A stretch of 52,328 bases of DNA from Phoronis australis (Eukaryota; Phoronida; Phoronidae). The notes beneath the pieces are model-generated. The model was not told the DNA's origin. It made no database searches and saw only the letters and a program-made list of their open reading frames with translations. Shown here one piece after another: positions 21,082 through 33,330 of the stretch. The DNA is taken from contig NMRA01000576.1 of the NCBI GenBank assembly GCA_002633005.1, forward strand, positions 64,001 through 116,328, read 5' to 3'. Each line of letters starts with the position of its first letter. Within the stretch, counting starts at the first letter, position 1. A program made the position numbers and the translations under genes.

Positions 21082-22640
21082 GAGAGTAAACATTAACATT
21101 TTTAAATTTAATTTGAAATCGCCTTTTTTGAAAATTTCTTTGAACTGAAACAGCACCATTATGTTCTACAATATTGTTTTTACATGGAGGCCACTTTTCA
21201 CATGGTTCAAACTAACGAAATCTCCGTCAGAGGTATACACAATTCTAATAAATCTTAAGCCTTTTACAAACCAAGGCTTATAAAAACACCGATCGCCCAG
21301 TCACTATTAAAACACAAAGGTTGATTCAAAAAGTCCTCTTCATTGTTACAATTATTTTCTTGTAGAAGAACGTGACGCCCGTAGGAATTACCAGTTAGAG
21401 TTAACTTCGACTTATTAAAGTCATCTCCAAATCAAGCAAAATTCTTTAAGAAAGGGTAGAGTGAGTACATTAACTCACCGGTTTTAAGCGCGGGGTTTCA
21501 ACATATTTACGGGCCATGGCGAGTTAAAAGCTTTGCTGAAATTATGCATAATAACCATTTGTAGCCCCCCTTGATCAAGTCCTTAACAGGCCGTGGTTCG
21601 TTTAGTTTTATCATTACGAGCCTGCTTTACAAATCTGAAAATGTTGTATTCACTTTTACTGGTGGATTTGGTAAACTTGACAACAAAAATAAGTTTAGGA
21701 ATATCTAATGTTTTAACTACAGTCACTCTATCAAACGGCATTACATTTCGTCGCCTCAAACTTTTTAATAGAGACCTAATCTCAATCATTGTTGCCGTGA
21801 AGTTCCAAAGCGTTATATTATTCAATTGACCGTCACAATTCAACCCCCAGTATCTAAAAGATTTTTTGTGCAAGACAGTCTTTTATTCGTAGGAATCACG
21901 TTCTCACTACCAGCTTTACTTCCACATTAACTTGCAGACCGGAAACACTATCAAAGGAATGTAGAACATTAAACTTGCTAGTCAATGACATATTCGACAC
22001 TTCCGAAGTAACTGATGTGTCGTCTACTTATTCTGAAATCAAATATTCCTTATTCCTGGTAACTACAACAGTGATATTTTTATTATTCTGGATTAAATAC
22101 GCCAAAATCTCCGTGCACAATATGGAAACGTAAGGAGACAAAGGGTCCTCTTGTCTGCTGCCACGCAAAATATTGAACCCAGAAAATGGGTGACCAGTTA
22201 CGACAACACAGGAGTTAACATTTCTGTAAAAGACTTACACCCACCTTCTGATAGACAAACCGAGATCAAGGGAATGTAATGCTTTTTAAATAAAATTCCA
22301 CAACAAAAAATCAAAGTGTTTCTCAACATCAATCCGTAAAAATAATCCAGGTGTTTTAGCCGCCTGGGCATGAAACATTAAATCATATACACTGTAGCAC
22401 GAAACTTGTCTTGTGCTTACTGTTTTCGCAAAACAAATTTCAACCGTTCAGCCACAGCCGAAAAAGGCAATTTATATGTCACATTGAGCAAGGATGTGTG
22501 TCTCCAGTTTTTCAAATAATGTTTACTTTTATCTGTTCCCTTAGGGATGCAGGTAATCACCCCTTCTTTTTGTGTTGACGATAACTGGCCAACTCCAAAA
22601 TCAGTATTAACTTAGGAAACAACGAAGTGTCCAATGACAG
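21082..22640 (-). pseudogene. LINE ORF2 reverse transcriptase (minus copy)
   Basis: Contains in reverse order the same RT and thumb blocks as 24760-26460: the NEEDLLNQPLCFNSDW region near 21330, KSFRYWGLNCDGQLNN near 21850, the YADDT-like region near 22020 and QKEGVITCIPKG near 22555. Many frameshifts and stops; no open frame longer than about 96 codons. Confidence 0.75.
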
Positions 22641-23125
22641 CCCCCACGTTTTCTGTTTAAGTTACCATCAAACGAAATTGTTTTGCCGCGAATCTCCATC
22701 AACAACAATTCAATAAAAAGTCCATCATATCCAGACTATTGTAAATCTGAATTATTTGTACTATTAACTGTCTAAGTATCGTCTCTCATTTACTGTTTTA
22801 ACTAATTTAATAGTCTCCTTGACTGCATCAATATACTCAGTTTCTTAGGAGAAAGCTATTAAACTTTCAAAAAGATTTCCTCTTCCTCCAACTATCACTT
22901 TAAAAAAACGTTGCCTTTGGATGATCGAACCGGTAACGAATTCTAATATGGAGTCTTCAATATTGGCTGAAATGTTTTCAGAAATTGGAAAAAATACAGT
23001 GTGGATCGTTTACTCCCAGCTCCCCAATTGTATTGTTTACTATTGAGGTTTTGTATCCGCTCCACGACAATAGATTATTCTGTACAAATCTCCATCAACT
23101 TAATCCTTCTAAATGTTTTTATTAT

Positions 23126-23336
23126 AGTCTCATTATGAAAAATACTGGGAGAATAAGCCTTACCATAAGGATCAGTTTTTCCATCCTATGTTACATCATA
23201 TTTCACATCGATGTTGTACTCTGTGAAATCTATGATGTGCTCGTGGATGTGTTTTTATTGTTTTTGTTTTGTTGTGTGTGTATGTGGTGTGAATGGGTCA
23301 GGATTGTACCATAATTATTTGATTGTCATTTGATCT
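23126..23336. other. Gap between two head-to-head LINEs
   Basis: About 200 bp between the truncated 5' edge of the minus LINE and the 5' side of the plus LINE, with TTTTTATTGTTTTTGTTTTG and a TGTG-rich run. It may include a 5' UTR of the plus copy. Confidence 0.4.
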
Positions 23337-24063
23337 ATGTGCATAACCGTTTTAATGATGACAGGTGAACTTAAAGTAACGTCATTGAACTGCAGATGGC
23401 TGGGTCTCCATGAAAAACGAAAAGATGTACTCAATTACTTAGGAGAAAAACAATACTTCATCTATTGCCTACTGGACACACACTTTACTAAGAGAGAAGA
23501 AAACAATATTAGATCAATGTGAGGATATGAATGTTTTTTCAATTCAAATTCCTCAAACTCCAGTGGAGTGTCGATCCTCTTTAAGAACATTTTTAAGTAT
23601 AAACTACATAACATTAGGAAAGATTACAGTGGTAATAAATTAATTTTGGATATTACTATTAAAGAGACAAGAATTACGTTATTTAATACGTATTATCCAA
23701 ATAGGGACTTGCCGTCAATTTTTGAAAGAATAAAACAAGATATTCAAGATGTAGGAAATTACTCTGTTATTTGGGAGCCGATTTTAATCTTGCTCTCGAT
23801 CAGTCTAAGGACACGCTTAATTATCGACAGGTTAATAACCCTAAGTCACGGATTAAGCTGATGGAGATTTGTACAGAATTGTCTATTGTTGATGTGTGGC
23901 GGGAACTAAACCCCAGTAGTAAAGAATATACTTGGAGAGCTGGAAGTAAACTATCCAGACTAGATTTTTTTCAAATTTCTTTAAACCTTTTAGCTGATAT
24001 TGACGACTCCATAATACAATTCAGTTACCGTTCCGATCATTCAATGCTAACGGTTTTGTTTTA
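23337..24063 (+). pseudogene. LINE endonuclease (plus copy)
   Basis: AP-like endonuclease domain: LKVTSLNCRWLG at the start, YFIYCLLDTHFTKREE (catalytic Glu replaced by Asp, as is usual in this family's DTHF motif), GVSILFKN, LFNTYYPNRD, ADFNLALDQSKDT, LSIVDVWRELNP, YTWRAGSK, SRLDFFQIS and YRSDHSML with the catalytic Asp-His. Stop at 23520 (TGA where Trp is expected) and a frameshift near 23775 break it. Confidence 0.8.
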
Positions 24064-24084
24064 AGTGATGTTTGCAGGAGGAGA

Positions 24085-24760
24085 AAATCATTTTAGAAGT
24101 TTAATAATTCTCCCCTAAAAAACTCTGAGTATATTCGCTGCAGTCAAGAATACTATTAACTTAGTTAAACAACAGTATAGGACTGGCGACATTCAGACTG
24201 TTTATAGTACAAGTAATTCAGACTTACAATTGTCTATAGATGATCAACTTTTTCTTGAAACGTTGCTGATGGAGATTCGCGGCAAAACAATTTCCTTTGC
24301 TACTTACTTAAAAAGAAAAATTGTTAGAGTTGAACAGCAACTTATCAAAGAATTAAGCGTGTTGGAAAAAAAGTCTAAACCTTGACAGGGAACTACTTGA
24401 ACAAAAAAAATAAGTTACTTGCCGAGCTAAGGCAAAATAAGATAAAAGGTCTTATGACTAGGTCAAGAACAAGATGGATTGAAAAAGGTGAAAAGCCTTC
24501 CAAATATTTTCTTCACTTTAAAAATAGGCAGTACACAAGTAAGTTTATGCCTTTTTTGTGGAAATCTGACAATACTAAAACCAATAGTGAAGAAGAGCTA
24601 GTCAGGACACCAAAACTTTTTATGAAAATCTATACAAATATAGACAGAGTAACAATACTTCTTTAAAAACTCTTCTTGATAATGTTTGTGTCTCCAAGCT
24701 GAATGAGACAGAAAAAGAAAAATATTAGAAGGTCTTTTTACATATGAAGAAGTCACACAA
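24085..24760 (+). pseudogene. LINE ORF2 linker between endonuclease and RT (plus copy)
   Basis: Frames read MEIRGKTISFATYLKRKI, RSRTRWIEKGEKPSKYFLHF and NRQYTSKFMPFLW, the block immediately ahead of RT in L1/Tx1-type elements. Frameshifts near 24385 and 24665. Confidence 0.75.
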
Positions 24761-25640
24761 TGCTTGAAAAAATGAAACACAACAAAAGCCCAGGCTGTGA
24801 TGGTTTTTCAGCGCAATTTTTTAACTGTTGTTTTCGGCTGACATTGGACATTTCGTTGTTCACTCACTTAATACAGGTTTTGCTATTGGCCAGTTATCCT
24901 CAGCACAGAAAGAGGGAGTGGTCACCTGCATCCCTAAGGGAGCATATGAAATTATCATTATTTGAAAAACTGGAGACCCATATCCTTGCTCAATCTAACA
25001 GTAGCTGAACGGTTAAAATCCGTTTTGGGAAAAGTAATCAGTAAGAACCAGACAGGTTTCATTTCTAGAAGAAATATGAACGAAAATATTCGAGTGCTAT
25101 ATGACTTAATTCTTTATGCCCAGGCAGCTAACAAACCAGGATTGCTTTTACTGATTGATTTTTAGAACACATTTGATTCATTGTCGTGGAATTTTATTCA
25201 AAAACTTCATCTTTCCTTAATTTTGGTTGGTCGATCAGAAGGTGGGTGAAAGTGTTTTACAGTAATGTTAAGTCCTGTGTTGTCGTAAATGGTCATCCAT
25301 CTTCTTGGTTCAATATTTTGCAAGGCTGCAGACAAGGTGACCATTTGTCTCCCTACATTTGTATAGTGTGCGCGGAGATTTTGGCGTATCTAATCAAGAA
25401 TAATAAAAATATTGCTGGTGTAGTTGCTGGGAATAAGGATTATTTGATTTTGCAATATGCGGACGACACATCAATTACGTTGGATGGGTCGAGTTTGTCA
25501 TTGACTACCACACTGAATGTACTACATTTGTTTGCTAGTGTCGGCGGTCTCCAAGTGAATGTGGATAAAACAAAAGCCATATGGTAGTGATGACGTGATT
25601 CCTACAAAAGAAATTTTGTCTTGGACAAAAAATCTTATAG
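24760..25640 (+). pseudogene. LINE reverse transcriptase (plus copy)
   Basis: Shows MKHNKSPGCDGFSAQFF, NWRPISLLNL (25 kb), KNQTGFISRRNMNENIR, LLLLIDF (a stop follows where the catalytic Asp block continues), LQGCRQGDHLSPYI, and the catalytic YADD at 25456-25467 followed by GGLQVNVDKTKAIW. Frameshifts near 24830, 24960 and 25200 and stops inactivate it. It would copy element RNA at a nicked target. Confidence 0.85.
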
Positions 25641-26930
25641 ATTTTTGGGGTGGATTTTGACACTCAGTTGGATAGAATGACGCATAAGAACTTCACTGCA
25701 AGAATAACTGAGATCAAGTTTTTACTAAAAAGTTGGAGTCGACAAAATTTAACGCCGTTTCGTAGAGTGACGGTAATTAAGACATTAGCTATTTCTAAAC
25801 TAAATTTTTGTTGTCAAGTTTACCAAATCCACCAGTTAAAGTCCTTGGTGAATTGAATACGACATTTTTTAGTTTTGTATGGCGGGTCCGTGATATTAAA
25901 ATTAAACGAACTACGGCCTGTTTAGGACTTGATCAAGGGGGAATTCAAATGGTTAATATGCATACATTCAGCAAAGCTTTAAAACTCGCTATGGCCCGTA
26001 GATATCTTGAAAGGCCTGCGTCTAAAAGTGGTGAATTACTGTACTCACTCTACCCGTTCTTAAAGAATTTTGCTTCATTTGGAGATGACTTTATTAAGTC
26101 GAAGTTAACTCTAATTGGTAATTCCTACTGGTGCAACGTAATTGGAAGAATGTTATCTTTCTTCAAGAAAATAATTGTTGCGAGTAAAGAGGACTTGTTG
26201 AACCAACCTTTGTGTTTTAATAGTAACTTGGCGATCGGAGGCACAGTTGTTTTTTATAAGCCTTGGTTTGTAAAAGGCTTAAGATTTATTAGAGATTTGT
26301 ATACCTCTGATGGTGATTTTGTAAATATGAAAAATAGATTCGACGTGAAAACCAACTTTGTAGAATATAATGGTGTTGTTTCTGTTCTAAGAAGGTTTCA
26401 AAAAGTCTATTTCAAAGTAAATTTAAAAGTGCTAATTTCTACTCTCCTTGCGTGCCTTTAGCAATTACTCACTTACGGAAATATTTGAAGGGTCGTAGAG
26501 ACATATTTGTTCACTCTTTGATAACGTTAAGAAACCTAAGTCAGAGTGTATATGGGAAATTGAACTAGGAGATAGTTTAGATTGGAAGAAAATATATGCT
26601 TTACCTTACAAAATTACAAAGGATCCCATATTAGATGGTTCCAATTTAGAATACTACATAGAATTATTGCAGCAAATACCTTTTTAGTCAAAATATGCAT
26701 TAGGGATTCTGATCTATGTTCCATATGTATTAAAGCACCAAAGACGTTGTCACAACTTTTTTGGGATTGTAGCTTTGTAAAAGATTTCTGGAAGGAATTC
26801 GTAAACCTACTTCAAAAGTGTGGCATTCAGCTTCCCAACTGTCTGTCTTACGATAGTGTTATTCTTGGACTTTACAAGACGCATGATTTTCTATTTAAAA
26901 TTTTGCTTCTACTAGATTAACAGTACATTT
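25640..26930 (+). pseudogene. LINE ORF2 C-terminal half (plus copy)
   Basis: RFLGVDFDTQLDR-like start, KSWSRQNLTPFRRVTVIKTL, TACLGLDQGGIQMVNM, then a 217-codon open stretch (25808-26461) and the terminal FQFRILHRIIAANTFL and DLCSICIKAP...LFWDCSFVKDFW segment, a degenerate C-x2-C zinc-binding region typical of L1/Tx1 ORF2. The 217-codon frame is the longest in this element, broken only by a frameshift near 25850 and another near 26400. Confidence 0.8.
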
Positions 26931-27164
26931 GCAAGGAGAGATGTCACAAAAATATACCTAATTTTCTCAAATTCGCTACAAAAACTTATGAATACTATAA
27001 TGCTGAAAAATTAAATGCACATAAAAACTTTTTAAATGACAGCTTCTCTGCTAATTGGGAAAATTTTATTGTTCATGTTAACTTCATGTACAAGATATTT
27101 ACTTTAAACGAGATATGAAAATGGTCTTCCTGAGGTGTGCATGCGAGAATGAATGATGTACTTA

Positions 27165-27183
27165 TTTGTTTGTTTGTTTGTTT
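27165..27183. repeat. (TTTG)n in LINE 3' UTR
   Basis: Four to five TTTG units within the 3' UTR of the plus LINE; the minus copy has the same site as TTTGTGTGTTTG. Confidence 0.85.
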
Positions 27184-27394
27184 TTGTAATTGTTTGTGAA
27201 ATATAATAAATACAAAAATAACTTAATCCTTGACTTCGGGTTATTATGCTGTCAATAATTACATTGTAAGCGTGTACCTAGACTGATCGAAAGCAAGATT
27301 ATAATTGCGTGCCCAAATAAAAGAGTAATTTCCTATATTTTGAATGTCTTGTTTATTCTTTCAAAAAAGACAGCGAGTCCCTAGTTGCACAACA

Positions 27395-28580
27395 TACAGC
27401 CCACATCACGAATTTTTGTCCGCCCGGTCGGAAATTGGTCGACGACTAGCCGTAGACAGGCCGGCAAATTAGCCGAAGGGTCGGCTAAAAATTAGCGAAC
27501 CGGCAGCCGCCCGCAATGCCGACTCATTAGGCGAGTCCACAGCCGACCCTTCAGCCGGCCCTTCAGCCGACCGGCTATCAGCCGACCAGCTGGTCGGCTG
27601 CTATTTTTAGGCTAGAGTAGCAGTTGGGTAACAGGTTGTCAGGGTGATACAACTTTGCGTGTCGATGCATATTCGTCTTAGCACAGGGTCAAATAAACTA
27701 ACCTAGTTTTACTGTCTCGGTTACATGGGTTCACGTCGGTTGTGTAACACCACTAATTCGAAGGGTGAATTCAAGCGGTAATAGTAAACATAGGGTTTTG
27801 GACAATGCAACAAGTTTTGGATGAAAAACGTGAAAGTTTTCTTTACGTTTCATCTTTAATTTGATTCGTGACGTTAACAAGAGGTATTATATCGGTTGCT
27901 TCCCGTTAGATACAACGCTATTGTCATTTTGTAAGCACAGCTATTTTTAACAGTCCTCGTCCGCAGTTGATTTTGTTTGTGTAACGCCAAACAGCATCCT
28001 TTTGCGTTTTTGTAAGTTAGTCACCGGTCTCCTATCACGCGCCCATGATGATGGATTAGTGAGTGAGTTGTTACACCGCGAAGAGCTCTCACTCCGGGTA
28101 TTTTATTTTCATAGTATTGAGCCTTGCAGCACAGATGCGAAATTCAAGGTCCAGTATGCCCTAAACCCACCGACTTCGAGGGCTCTAACTTCGAATTTAT
28201 ATTATGGTTACGAATTCCACGAACTAAGACGGTGACATCACCACTGTTTAGGCTACAGCCAATTGCAGCTTTGCGCATTCCATTTTCATGTATCGGTGAC
28301 GTTAAAATCTGGGCTAGCAGTTACATGCATACACGTCGTCCCCTAATCAGTCGATCGTTCACGTTGTTCCAAAAATAAATATTTTTTGTCAACAACATAT
28401 TGACAAATTATGCAAAATGAAACAATTGTGAACGGGAAGATGTGAATACATGGTGAAGTGGTATTTGTCTCTACGGCAACTGCATGTTTGGCGTGAAAAT
28501 AAAAAAATCATGCTTGTATCGCCACCCACCCCCTCCCCGAATTTTACACATTCTAATGAGTCACCACTCGAGATTTGGTT
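27395..28580. mobile_element. Partial copy of the AGCCGACC TIR element (copy 4)
   Basis: Begins TACAGCCCACATCACGAA and follows the complete element at 12950 in the same orientation through the AGCCGACC array, a perfect 22-bp palindrome at 27579-27600, CATGATGATGG..AGTGAGTGAGTTG, and CAACAACATATTGACAAATTATG. Collinearity ends at GAGATTTGGTT (28580), well short of the right inverted repeat, so the 3' part is missing. Several internal deletions relative to the full copy are visible. Confidence 0.85.
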
Positions 28581-30660
28581 CCGTTTCAGTCTTAGAATCG
28601 CAGAATAATTCTTCTGTGCTCAACTGTAAGAAAAAATACAGTTTTTTTGAAACGGTGCTCAGTCTTAATAAAGTTTCCAGCAAGAGAGCGCTTTATTACA
28701 AATGCCAAGCACACGCATAGTTGTAAGACAGAGACGTTGGCGTTTCCGTATGTCCACGAAAGTGCTTTGAGCAGTGTGTACAAATTTGTTCATTTCGCTT
28801 TTCTACACTGACGACTATGGTCAACACGGTGTTTTAACTACACTTTTGAGGACATTTTCAAAAATAAATGTTTGGTTGATGAATTCAGCGATTCGGTGCC
28901 TACGGGCAGGAAAACGTATATGCGTAAATAAACAGTTGCATGAGCTCAAGGACTACCTGAGACAGAAAATAAAACCGAATACCAAACATAAACTTGTCCA
29001 ATGAATATGTAGCTCTTGGAAAACTGTTACCCCGAAGAAATTTGCAAAATACGAAGGTCATTTACGGAAGGTTGTACGAGAAGTGATTCGTTGCGGCAGT
29101 GGAGCCGCCACGGAATAGTAAATGACTGTGCTGTGCACTAGTTAGTTGCATGGAAAGCTCAAACGGAAAAATCCAGAACACACATTTTCCATTCAGGAAT
29201 TGAAATGTCTGTAGAATCAAAAACAATTGGCAACCAGGATTTATTGCGTCAGAAAACTTATCTATCCAGGAGAGAATTGTTTTCCATGCCCGGAGACTAA
29301 GTGATCACCCATTATGCAATGATGACAATCCAGTGTGTACCTAGTATACATTGGCATCTTTTGTGAAACGTGGATTAGTCGAAAGAAAATCAACCGCATT
29401 TCCAAGGTAATATGTTTGTTGTCGGAGAGGTTGAACATATAGCCCTTGTTTATACGTATAGTACGGACATTATCACTTTGAAAGATCAATGCTTGGTGAT
29501 GGTGACGTGGTGTTCTGGCGTGAAAGTTACTGACATGGTAAGTTTTTCAAGCTGACTTATTAAATTTTCAATTCGGTCGTATTTTATTTTGATCCTTTAA
29601 TGAAGAATTTTTTGTCCTTATAGGGGCTGATGTGATAAATTTTTAGTCTTGACTGGGTGAATTTTCATTGGTCTTTATTTGCTATTTGGTCTTCTGTGTG
29701 AAAACAATCTCAATGTATCGGATTGTTTTAATTCCTGCTTAAGTAAAATTTCTGGTTTTGACATATTGATTTTTGGTCCTGTAGACTTTACATGTTTTGC
29801 TTGGTTTTAGTTGGTTTTGAGATATTTATTTTTGGTCCTGGAGATTTTACATGTTTTGCTTGGTTATAATCTTGCATAGAAAAGATATGTCGTTAAATGT
29901 TTCAAATTAGGCCTCTCATAAATGTGGGAGAGCAGGTTGTGTAGCATCGTACTATGTAACTGCTTATATAAATCTAGGTGTTCGTGATTTAGTAATACCA
30001 TGAAAAATGAGTAGTTATGACTATGAAAAATGAGTAGTTGAGGCTTCTTTTGAAATACTATATTCTTTGTATATGCCAGGTATAGATGGCTCAGTGTGAT
30101 ATTATGTAAGGTTTAATATCATCTATGGCTTAACAACTATATCTCTTCATTCATGCCTGTAATAGAGGTACTCCCAGGATCATCAAGCATGTGTATGTTT
30201 TTATTCCAATGAGGCGTGCTTCGAATGTACAATTAGTAATCATACTTTACGTTGTAACCACTATGTATTTTATTATATTTTGCAACGTTTTATGGTGCTT
30301 TAATTTCCATGAAAATTCCTTCTGTAATTTTGCTCTCATATATGCCACCTTATATTCGTGTTTAATGACATTGTTCTTGTTTCATGTATGGTATAAATAG
30401 CGTTTATGGTGTTTAAATTTATTTGCCTTGGGTTACTGAAGCTTAGTAGAAGTACAGCAACAGTTTGTGATTTTGAGATGTCACTTACATTCGACGTTCT
30501 ACTATTTCAAGTGCTATATGCAGAAAGACATTGATGTAGACACTACAGGAGTTTCTTGAACAAACTAACAAACTATCTAAGACCAAGAACAACTTACTTT
30601 TCAATAAAACATGTGTCAACATGGTCTGCTACCAAAATACACGCACGCACAAACACACAT

Positions 30661-30663
<3 letters not shown>
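28581..30663. other. Non-coding stretch with one small tandem duplication
   Basis: No exon could be supported. At 29754-29870 a 59-bp unit occurs twice (GGTTTTGACATATTGATTTTT and GGTTTTGAGATATTTATTTTT starts; both continue TGGTCCTG.AGA..TTACATGTTTTGCTTGGTT). Confidence 0.45.
29754..29870. repeat. Two-copy 59-bp tandem duplication
   Basis: Two adjacent units sharing TTTACATGTTTTGCTTGGTT, diverged at several positions. Confidence 0.8.

Positions 30664-30720
<57 letters not shown>
30664..30720. repeat. Compound (CA)n(TA)n microsatellite
   Basis: About 16 CA units (30664-30694) running straight into about 13 TA units. Confidence 0.95.
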
Positions 30721-30721
<1 letters not shown>

Positions 30722-31019
30722 GGCACAATTGTCAAACACACGACACTTTTCGTTATTGTCAGTCTTTTACCGTTTCGTTCATTAGTTCGGAATAAAACTC
30801 TTCGCTCAAACAAATTCTCGATGAATTAACTGGCCAAGATACATGATTAATATGTTCACCATACTTCGAAACATACTTGTTTCATTGCGAAGTGGAAATA
30901 AAATGACGCAGAGCATTAGCTGGGAACCTACAGGGTGGGTCACGGCAGGAGTGAAATACTACAAGAATTACAGATGAAGGGGGGAAACGCAGTGTGTACA
31001 TGTATATAGTTTCACGAAC

Positions 31020-31154
31020 TGTCGCATACGCAATATTTAACATCACGTTCATGACGACGCGTTCTAGCAGAACGCCTCTGATTTGGAATGTTATGTTGGT
31101 AGTTGAATATTAGTGGAGTATATTTATTAATATTTCCTTTATCTTAATCCTACA
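31020..31154 (+). repeat. 5' LTR (135 bp)
   Basis: TGTCGCATACGC to CCTACA; begins TGT and ends ACA. Contains GCGTTCTAGCAGAACGC, a short palindrome kept in the 3' LTR. Confidence 0.9.
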
Positions 31155-31175
31155 TGGTGACCTCTACGTGATGGA
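31155..31175 (+). promoter_or_regulatory. Primer-binding site
   Basis: TGGTGACCTCTACGTGATGG directly adjoins the 5' LTR, in the standard position and with the TGG start complementary to a tRNA CCA end. The tRNA was not identified. Confidence 0.6.
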
Positions 31176-31388
31176 CCAGCAGCAATTTTTTTAAGCTGAA
31201 AGACAGTTGTAAATTTAACGGTAAGCTTAAACAAACAAAATGACCTTGAGAGACGAAATAGAAGCACCACTGTGTAGAAATTCCGAAACAACTTCAATTT
31301 TCTAGTAAAAAAAAAACAATATGACGAAAGCATTTGGTTTAAAACACAGACAAAGGAAATTCTGAATTTTTACGAAGGACTTGAAGAA

Positions 31389-32107
31389 AAAATTAAGTCG
31401 ATAAGGTATCATTGTGGATGGGTCCAGAAGGATGTGTGAAACATGCAAACCACCTCTTTGATGGAAATGATAATGAGAAGATAAACAACCTCTGAACGTT
31501 TTTCGATGGCATTTGTGCTAATAAGGAAGGCGTAGAAGGATCGTGGAATGCATCACGGATGAAATTAAAGTTTGCAAAGCAACCAGCCGATGACAGTGTT
31601 GTTAAATTTTATGATCGGATAAGGAAGTTGTTATTGCAATATGGATAACCAAATGAAATTTCAAGCATAATGGAGATTGAAGCCCTTGAATATGGACTTA
31701 AATATGTTAAGATTAATGCCCTCCCAAAGGCTGCGGCAAGTACCCAAGTATTGGACACGACAAGGGCGACGGAGGCAGCACAACGGCGCATGCGAGAAGT
31801 TGAAAAAGTGAGGGAGGAGTTTACGCACTGTTCTGATACCGCAAATAATACTGATGAACTTAGACAAACCCCCACACGACAGTTTATTTCACGAAATGTG
31901 GATATATGCACCCACCAAAGCCATGTCCAGCGTTCCGGAAGAAATAACATCGCTGCAAACAGATGAACCACTTGGAGCAGTGCTGTCGGCTCAACACTAA
32001 ACCTGAGAAGCGGGAAACCGAAAAGAGAAGAAAGCACGTGAAGCAACTGCACACAGCTGGAGTCAGTTATCAATCTTCTGGAAACGAAAATTTGTTTTAC
32101 GACCAGT
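31389..32107 (+). pseudogene. Gypsy gag fragment
   Basis: Frames contain MKLKFAKQPADDSVVKFYDR and RKLLLQYG (capsid-like, about 31560-31645), then a helical stretch rich in ATRATEAAQRRMREVEK, and a degenerate zinc-knuckle pair ending CKQMNHLEQCC near 31953-31985. The knuckle pattern (CPAF...C.KC..MNH...C) resembles gag of K02A2.6-like gypsy elements. Interrupted by stops at 31493, 31646 and 31964. Confidence 0.65.
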
Positions 32108-32149
32108 AAGACAGTGTGCCAATTGAGACCGTGGACACCCAGGCAGGTG

Positions 32150-32460
32150 AAATCCATTTTGATGATGACCTTGGGCCAGATACCCAATTTGCTTTTGTCA
32201 GGGAAGCAAGTTATGCTGAAGGCCAAAATTGATACTGGGGCTCAAGTTAATCTCCTGAATATCGCCACATATAAGAAGCTGTAGGGGGCCGATGCAGTCA
32301 AGAAAACCCGGAAATCCGCTATCAAGCTGACTTGTCGTGGTGGTAAAAATTTTACCAATCATGGCAAGTTTTGGATTGGTCGTGTTTTCCACAAAAAAAA
32401 CGTCGCTGGACTTAGGGTACCCTTTTTGTCTCAGATTTTGGAAACAAACTATTCTCGTTG
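32150..32460 (+). pseudogene. Gypsy aspartic protease fragment
   Basis: KAKIDTGAQVNLLNIATYKKL (catalytic DTG at 32231-32239), then a stop at 32282 and GKFWIGRVFHKKNVAGL-type sequence. The domain processes the polyprotein in intact elements. Confidence 0.75.
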
Positions 32461-32689
32461 AGGTTTTGCAATGCAATAAACATAGTGAAAATACTTTGCG
32501 ATGAGCAAAGATTGTCAGGGTGACTTCGACATTAGTGAATTTAATTCAGGAAAAGAAAATTGTGTCAAACAAGATGGGCAGACCAGAGTTATCTCCACAA
32601 AGCAGGTTATTGAAGACGCCAATGATGATTTTATAGGAGTTGGGAGACTGAAGGACTATAAGTATAAAATTCTGATAGATGATTCTGTC

Positions 32690-33330
32690 CCATGAGTGGT
32701 ATGCCCTCGAAGAAGCGTGCCAACCGCTGTCAAGAAAGCTACTTCTGTTGGAACTCAACCGAATTGGAGATCTTGGAATTATCAAAATCAGCAGGAAGTC
32801 ACGGCCTTAGTAAACAGCGTAGTATGTAACCCAAAACTGAACGGCCAGCTAAGGGTGTGTTTTGATCCTAAACCGTTAAACAGGGCTGTAAAATGACCCC
32901 ACCATTACACTCAAACCTTGGAAGAAGTAGAAACGCAGCTACATGTAAATTGGTGTAGGTATTTCCCGGCGGTAGATCAGTCATGTGGATACTGGAATAT
33001 TCAGATGCATCTGCAGAGTGTTCCCTTGCTTACATTTAACAGTCTCTTTGACAGATACAGCTATCAGCGATTGCCTTTTGGGATTCATAGCTCAGCAGAT
33101 GTCTTCAAACGTGCCATTGACGACACATTTGGAGACTTGGAGAATGTTTACTGCATCGCAGATGATATCTTGATTCCAGCACATGCGAGACGTGATCATG
33201 TTATTGCCGTGAATCACGTCATTCAGCGCTGCATATATTCAGGATCCCGGTTGAATTCGTGGAAAGAAAAGATACTTCCGGCAGAGATTTGTTACACCAG
33301 AATGTGTTAAGCGAGATTCTAAAAAGTTGG
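32690..33330 (+). pseudogene. Gypsy reverse transcriptase
   Basis: RRVPTAVKKA, LRVCFDPKPLNRAVK, then after a stop at 32894 AVDQSCGYWNIQM, YQRLPFGIHSSADVFKRAID and the catalytic IADD (33155-33166). Stop at 33308 and frameshifts near 32700 and 33270. Confidence 0.85.

Larger units (their letters stand above)
19724..23125 (-). mobile_element. L1/Tx1-like LINE, minus strand, 5'-truncated, carrying a solo LTR
   Basis: Read on the minus strand from 23125 down, the sequence follows the plus-strand LINE at 23340-27213 collinearly: endonuclease C-terminus (RIKLMEICTE, WGAGSK, then the SDH region), the EIRGKTISF linker, RT blocks (QLSSTQKEGVITCIPKG near 22550), the RRRNVMPFDRVTVVKTL segment (21730), and the LFWECRLVQDFWKEF C-terminus (about 20130). 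The 3' UTR ends in ATAATAAATAACCC near 19724. Stops and deletions are frequent. The 5' end is lost inside the endonuclease. The order is interrupted only by the LTR at 20474-21081. Confidence 0.85.
23337..27213 (+). mobile_element. L1/Tx1-like LINE, plus strand, near-complete ORF2
   Basis: Encodes in order an endonuclease (23364-24063), linker, RT (about 24700-25640), thumb/C-terminal regions and a zinc-binding end (to about 26915), then a 3' UTR with a TTTG run and AAATATAATAAATACAAAAATAAC near 27200. The motif set and the FWKxFxxLL C-terminus fit the L1/Tx1 group. ORF1 is not visible, so the copy is 5'-truncated or ORF1 has diverged. Stops and frameshifts make it inactive. Confidence 0.85.

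Noticed and set aside
31609-32226. 205-codon minus-strand open frame
   Set aside because: It is antisense to the gag-protease region of the gypsy element; the sense strand carries the recognisable motifs.
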